Source of the DNA: Diadophis punctatus similis
Lineage: Eukaryota; Chordata; Lepidosauria; Squamata; Dipsadidae
Direction of reading: 5' to 3'
Length of the DNA stretch: 64,000 bases
Assembly: GCA_023053685.1 (NCBI GenBank)
Contig: JALIGW010000016.1
Coordinates: 4,472,001 to 4,536,000 of the forward strand
In this document: positions 59,827-64,000 of the stretch, piece after piece
Position numbering within the stretch: position 1 is the first letter of the stretch
Layout of the letters: every line of letters begins with the position of its first letter
Notes under the pieces: model-generated
Told to the model about the DNA's origin: nothing
Seen by the model: the letters and a program-made list of their open reading frames with translations, nothing else
Databases searched by the model: none
Position numbers and translations under genes: made by a program

Positions 59827-60590
59827 TTGAAATGGGTAGACTGCGTTAAAAAAAAGTCCGATCAAATGAAGAAGTAAAGGAGCGCGTGAATGAGAAACAT
59901 GAATGTAAGAGAATAATACAAAATTTCTAGCATGTAAATTGTTGAGAATAGAATTGATTGTAATTCTGAGAGCAGAATAAAGATATAATATACTGTTCTA
60001 TAATATTCTTGACATGCACTATGTGCCCAGAAGGAAAAATAGCTGCAAACAATGTAATTGAAGAAGGGATGGGGAGGGAGGGCGAAAGAGAAGGAGGGGA
60101 GGGAGAGAGAGAGAGAATATCGGATGATTTTGGTGGAAATAAAGCTTGTTTTGGAATTGGGTAAATAACTCTGAACAAGAAGATGACATCTAGCAAACTG
60201 AATGGAAGTGTAAATATCTGTGGAAAGGTGATGGAAAGGAATAATAAAGGTTGTAAGAAATGTTGGAAAATTGTAAGGCTGCAGATATAAAATGTGTAAA
60301 TAGAGAAATGTAACAGTTGTTTATGAAGAAGCTGTGGAACTTGCTTAATGTTAAGGTTTAAGGTTACATCCATATCTGAGAATTGGAAGAATGCTGGTAT
60401 TGTTCCTCTACCAAAAGAAAAATATGGTAAAAGTAAATGCCAAAAGGCTGTGAGAAGTGACAATAAGCACAATTTGGCATGTGCAGTGCACCTTTTCTTG
60501 GATTTTTCAGCACTTTCTTTTCATAAAGAATTCTTAGAAATACAGACTATTTTGTAAACTATTAATTGGTCTACAATAATGAAGGTGCAG
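59827..60590. other. Intron sequence with a short purine run
   Basis: 60067-60117 is GGGA/GAGA-rich. A 181-codon minus frame over it (59927-60472) is low-complexity Ser/Pro/Leu and unlike any known protein. Confidence 0.5.
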
Positions 60591-60599
60591 CGTAATATA

Positions 60600-60964
60600 C
60601 CGTATTTTTCAGAGTATAAGACGCATCTTAGTTTTGGGGGAGGAAAATAGGGGAAAAAACTACCTACCAGGTATTCATCTGGCTAGCATCCTTAGTCCGG
60701 TCAGCTTCAGCACAGTATTTATCCCCTGGTTAGGGCTGAAAAAACCTTTTTCAGAGGGAGTGGGAATGAAAACAAGCCTGCAAAGACTTAGGGCTGGGAA
60801 AAAAACTTCTTCGGACGGAATAGGAAGCTGGGAAGATCGTTAGCACCTCGTTAGGGGTGGGGGAAAAAGCTTCGGAAAAGCTACATTCGGAGTATAAGAC
60901 GCACCCAAATTTTCAGCCTCTTTTAGGGAGGAAAAAGGTGCGTCTTATACTCCGAAAAATATGG
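60600..60964. mobile_element. TA-flanked MITE, CCGTATTTTTCGG family, 365 bp
   Basis: CCGTATTTTTCAGAGTATAA ... TTATACTCCGAAAAATATGG, TA on both sides (60598-60599, 60965-60966). Inner repeat gtataagacgca at both ends. The interior differs from 7424 and 8832. Confidence 0.85.
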
Positions 60965-60966
60965 TA

Positions 60967-61960
60967 GTTTCTGGATTTTTTGGGGGTAATATGACTGCTT
61001 TTAGTTTTCATGTAATCTGAGAGAAACAATTAACAAGAATACATTGTAGATCAGTTAAAGATTAAAATATGTGCAGAACAATTCATATAGCAAGATCATT
61101 TTTTGAGGTGTTTACAAAGGTACAAACACCTTCGGACTAATGTTCCACTCCTTGAGATCAGCAGCAGACAACGTAAACTTTTCTTGCATGCATTTGACTT
61201 TTGATATGCAGCCTGTTTAGTTGGACAGCAATCCTAAAAGTGAAAAGGAAAGCCGTGTATCATTTTCCTACAGCTTTAAAGGGAAGAATTGATTAATGGG
61301 GTCTCTTCAACTTTACTGAACAATGGGAGCCTTAATTTTGTGCTTCCCCCCCCCCCAAAAAAAAGAATTATTTTGTACTAGGAGCTCCAGCTGTTTTTTT
61401 CACTTATAGTCAAAAAGTCCATAATAAAAAGTATGCCACCTTAGAAAACGTTTGGTTGTTGGAAAAGAGCAGATAGCTATGCATTTATTTCCATATACAG
61501 CCTTGGCAGGAAGAATTCCATGCATACACAATGAATCAGAGAACGAACAAAAAAAATGCGCAATAAGATACTGGATAACTAATTAATTTTCCCAGGAATG
61601 TCGGGATTAGTACTTAGGATATCCTACTGGTTATGGTTGACCATCAATGTTTGAGTGCTAAATGCCGTAAGACTGAACTATGATTTAGAACTTATACACA
61701 TTTGTGTATGATACAATCTTGGCTGCCTCTTTTAAGGAAGGAATTTGTTGGGGATGAGCAGTTAGCTAGTGAATTAAATGCCACAAAACTTCAAAGGGAA
61801 ATCAATGTGTTTCCTCTTCCTGTCACTTCCCCTCCCCTTTTCCTGCATATGGCCAATTTTTAGTCCATGATATGTGCATCACAAAAGTATGAAGTTGCTT
61901 CCTGTGTTATGTTTTCAGTATTCTTGTTCCGCTTAGCTTTCGCAGCTGATTTTTGCGTCA
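60967..61960. other. Intron sequence upstream of LNX2 exon 2
   Basis: No repeat recognised. C-run then A-run near 61347-61364. The last 30 bases hold the splice acceptor. Confidence 0.5.
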
Positions 61961-61991
61961 GTAATTGTACATTTGTGTATATTTCAGAGTA

Positions 61992-62006
61992 ATGACTCTT
62001 TACTAA
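61992..62006 (+). other. Four-codon upstream ORF in LNX2 5' UTR
   Basis: ATG ACT CTT TAC TAA, 61 bases before the LNX2 start and out of frame with it. Together with the uORF in exon 1 it could lower translation of LNX2. Context is moderate (A at -3 is absent; gtaATG). Confidence 0.5.
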
Positions 62007-62067
62007 AGGACTTTTACAAGCAAGATCTCTACTGGAAAAAAAAAGAACTGACCCAATTGACCATATA

Positions 62068-62462
62068 ATGGGCACCTCGAACGAAGAGATGGTCTCAGCA
62101 GAACAGAACCTGAATCCGCTCTGCTTTGAATGTGGCCAGCAGCATTGGACAAGAGAGAACCACTTGTACAATTATCAGAACGAGGTGGACGATGATTTGG
62201 TTTGCCATATTTGCCTTCAACCCTTGCTACAGCCATTAGACACGCCTTGTGGTCACACATTCTGCTATAAGTGCCTACGAAACTTTTTGCAAGAGAAGGA
62301 TTTCTGTCCCTTAGACCGCAAAAGGCTCCATTTTAAATTGTGCAAAAAATCTAGTATCCTTGTTCACAAACTGCTTGACAAGCTCTTGGTGCTGTGTCCC
62401 TTTGCTTCAGTATGCGAAGAGGTAATGCAGAGATGTGATCTGGAAGCACACCTGAAAAACAG
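62068..62462 (+). CDS. LNX2: LNX2, E3 ubiquitin ligase, N-terminal RING exon
   Basis: Encodes the first 131 residues plus two bases of codon 132 of ligand of Numb protein X 2. LNX proteins ubiquitinate Numb, so modulating Notch signalling, and act as PDZ scaffolds at membranes. Visible motifs: an N-terminal zinc finger (C19, C22, H26 region), a RING from C46 to D83 (C46, C49, C61, H63, C66, C69, C80; the eighth ligand position is Asp in CPLD, as in LNX1/LNX2 generally), and a C-terminal zinc finger (C110, C116, C123, H128) that must be completed after the splice. The intron is phase 2. The start ATG has A at -3 and G at +4 (strong context). The protein matches mammalian LNX2 closely from [13 protein letters not shown] onward. 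The NPXY region and four PDZ domains lie in later exons outside the window. Confidence 0.97.
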
Positions 62463-63425
62463 GTAAATGGTGAGATGATGGGATTAATCAACTTTATTAT
62501 TATAATTATCCTGTATGTTACTTGCCTGCCTGCCTGCCTGCCTTCATATATTTTGTTTCCTTCCCATTCTTGTCTCCTCTTTGAATGTTATTTAAAAGAT
62601 GTTGATAAATGGATAGCAATAGATCAGCCTTGTGCTTCTTAATAAAGCAAAGTGAAAGGAGGGAGAAACTTATCTCTGGGACTGTTGATATTTTACAACT
62701 TTCTAGCCCTATGTATGCATTCTGTTTGGGTGAAAAATCATGTGATAAGGAAGAATCTTTCTCTCTCCCTTTTGATTGTCTGAAATGTAGACACAATTGC
62801 ACAACTAGAAAATATTCTCTAATGTAGAATTGTCCCTCCAAAATGTGGGTAACAAGGAGAATAATTGAGCTACACTACTTGAATTTGTTCTCCTATTAAA
62901 CAATCAATTAAATCACTCTAAATTTTCTTTCTCTTTTGACCCTTTCCTGTCAAAAATAACTAAACTCTTATTTTTCTAGAGTAAAAATCAGTGACAGTAT
63001 TGCATATCTGGATTATACATCTGGATTGCAAAGTAACAAATAGAAGGTGGTATCAAAGCTATGCACCTGAGCATGCCCACACAAAGAGCGATCTCTGCTC
63101 TACAAGCTGTTTGTAGGTCATGAAAAAAAATCCCATGGGGCCCAAGGGATGATTAAAGACAATGTGAAATACGGAACAGGCATTTGGGAGGTTCAGGAAA
63201 AATTGAATAATTGCTACTAGCTGCTTGGAGCTACTACTAGAGTGTAGCATTTACCTGATCAAACTGCTATCCAATATTAATTGTCTTCTTCCTAAAAAAA
63301 AAACCTTCTTTCCTAACTTTTGGCTCTTCATTGCCTCCCGGTTCAACTTAGTACATAATTGTGGCAGAAAAAAAATGGAGGAACAGATGATGTGCTTAAA
63401 AGTTTGATTGCTCCAAAGAAAGGTT
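62463..63425 (+). other. LNX2: Start of LNX2 intron 2
   Basis: Opens with GTAAATG. A short cctg run (62523-62542) is present. No repeat or exon recognised before the L2 remnant at 63430. The intron continues past the window end. Confidence 0.8.
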
Positions 63426-63429
63426 AGTC

Positions 63430-63858
63430 GAGTATGGACTGTGACTTTAACCTCTTTACTTCTGGATGGGATGCAGCACCCCAGACAGACCTGGTCCACA
63501 ACTTGGGGGTTCTCCTGGACTCATGATGCCCTGCTCAAAAAGCAACTGGCAGTCATGGCTAGGAGAGCCTTTGCACAACTTCAAGTTGCAGCCTTTTCTG
63601 GATCAGGAGTTCCTGATCCTCTCAGGTCACTCAAGCCCTAATCATCTCATATCTGGACTATTGCAATGCACTGTACATGGGGCTACCTTTGAAGAACATT
63701 TGGAAGCTGTAGGTGGCACAGAATGCAGCAACACAAGAAGTTCTTAGAGCTCCTAGACTGACCCATGTTATTCCACTGCTTTGCAAGCTGCACTGCTTCC
63801 AGGTGCAATTCAAGGTTTTGGCATCACCTTTAAAGCCCTGCATGGCATGGGTCCAATC
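63430..63858 (+). pseudogene. L2-type LINE ORF2 remnant, frameshifted
   Basis: Fragments in different frames read GWDAAPQTDLVHNLGVLLDS, then SYLDYCNALYMGLPLKN and VAQNAA, in the order of the L2 ORF2 C-terminus. Stops and shifts break it. Same clade as 59033-59762 but older. It is cut by the hAT element starting at 63859. Confidence 0.8.
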
Positions 63859-64000
63859 CAGCTGTGGGTTGCTACCGGCACGGCATGGTTCTACGAACCG
63901 GTAGCAGCGGCAGGAGGCTCCGCCCACCAGCCCCGGACGCTTCTGTGCAGAAGCTGTACGTGCGCGAGCACAAACCGGTAGCGATGGGATTTAGAACCCA
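63859..64000. mobile_element. hAT MITE, CAGTGGTGGGTT family, runs off the window
   Basis: CAGCTGTGGGTTGCTACCGG begins inside the L2 copy. The interior tacgaaccggtagcagcggc and ggaggctccgcccaccagcc match 41167 in reverse. The window ends in ggatttagaaccca, just short of the expected terminus, so the TSD cannot be read. Confidence 0.75.

Larger units (their letters stand above)
61988..62462 (+). other. LNX2: LNX2 exon 2 (first coding exon)
   Basis: Acceptor tgtatatttcag|AG at 61987/61988 and donor AACAG|GTAAATG at 62462/62463. It carries 80 bp of 5' UTR and the first 395 bp of coding sequence. An in-frame TGA at 61993-61995 sits between the acceptor and the ATG, so the protein cannot extend upstream. 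Confidence 0.9.

Noticed and set aside
59927..60472. 181-codon minus-strand frame
   Set aside because: Low-complexity Ser/Pro/Leu translation over a purine-rich run; no family likeness.

Overview
This window is vertebrate nuclear DNA, almost certainly from a snake. It contains the 5' end of one protein-coding gene, LNX2, on the + strand. The snake assignment rests on squamate-type SINEs (tRNA heads with Bov-B-like tails), a LINE 3' end with a GAATA/AATAG microsatellite tail as described for snake CR1/L3 elements, CR1 and L2 LINE remnants, and many short hAT elements. It is inferred from repeat content; no species is assigned.

Layout. A CpG-rich promoter and untranslated first exon lie at about 1960-2620, with a consensus splice donor at 2403/2404. 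The first coding exon is 61988-62462. Its ATG at 62068 opens the Zn-RING-Zn module of the E3 ligase LNX2, and it ends in a donor at 62462/62463. Between them lies an intron of about 59.6 kb. The window ends inside intron 2, so the NPXY region and the PDZ domains of LNX2 lie outside it. No other protein-coding gene of the host could be supported.

The intron is a layered transposon graveyard. I could place more than 20 hAT-type copies, the majority with an 8-bp target-site duplication (TSD) readable in the sequence. They fall into several groups, named here by terminal sequence: CAGTGATGGCGAACC; CAGTGGTGGGATTC; CAGTGGTGGGTT; a short hairpin family with CAGNGGTC ends; a 3.1-kb element with CAGTGGTTCCC ends; and Charlie-like copies. 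There are also TA-flanked MITEs with CCGTATKTTYCGG ends, Tigger-like TA-flanked elements, squamate SINEs, a 5S-rRNA-like SINE, CORE-SINE-like copies, CR1 and L2 LINE pieces, an inverted Ty3/gypsy integrase fragment and two LTR-like stretches. Several are nested and give relative ages.

The most interesting non-genic pattern is that the three longest polypurine/polypyrimidine tracts (8946-9308, 12965-13230, about 49580-51750) all sit inside the terminal inverted repeats of DNA transposons rather than in bare intron. I found no sign of a new coding system. The long Lys/Glu/Arg- or Ser/Phe/Leu-rich reading frames are microsatellite translations.
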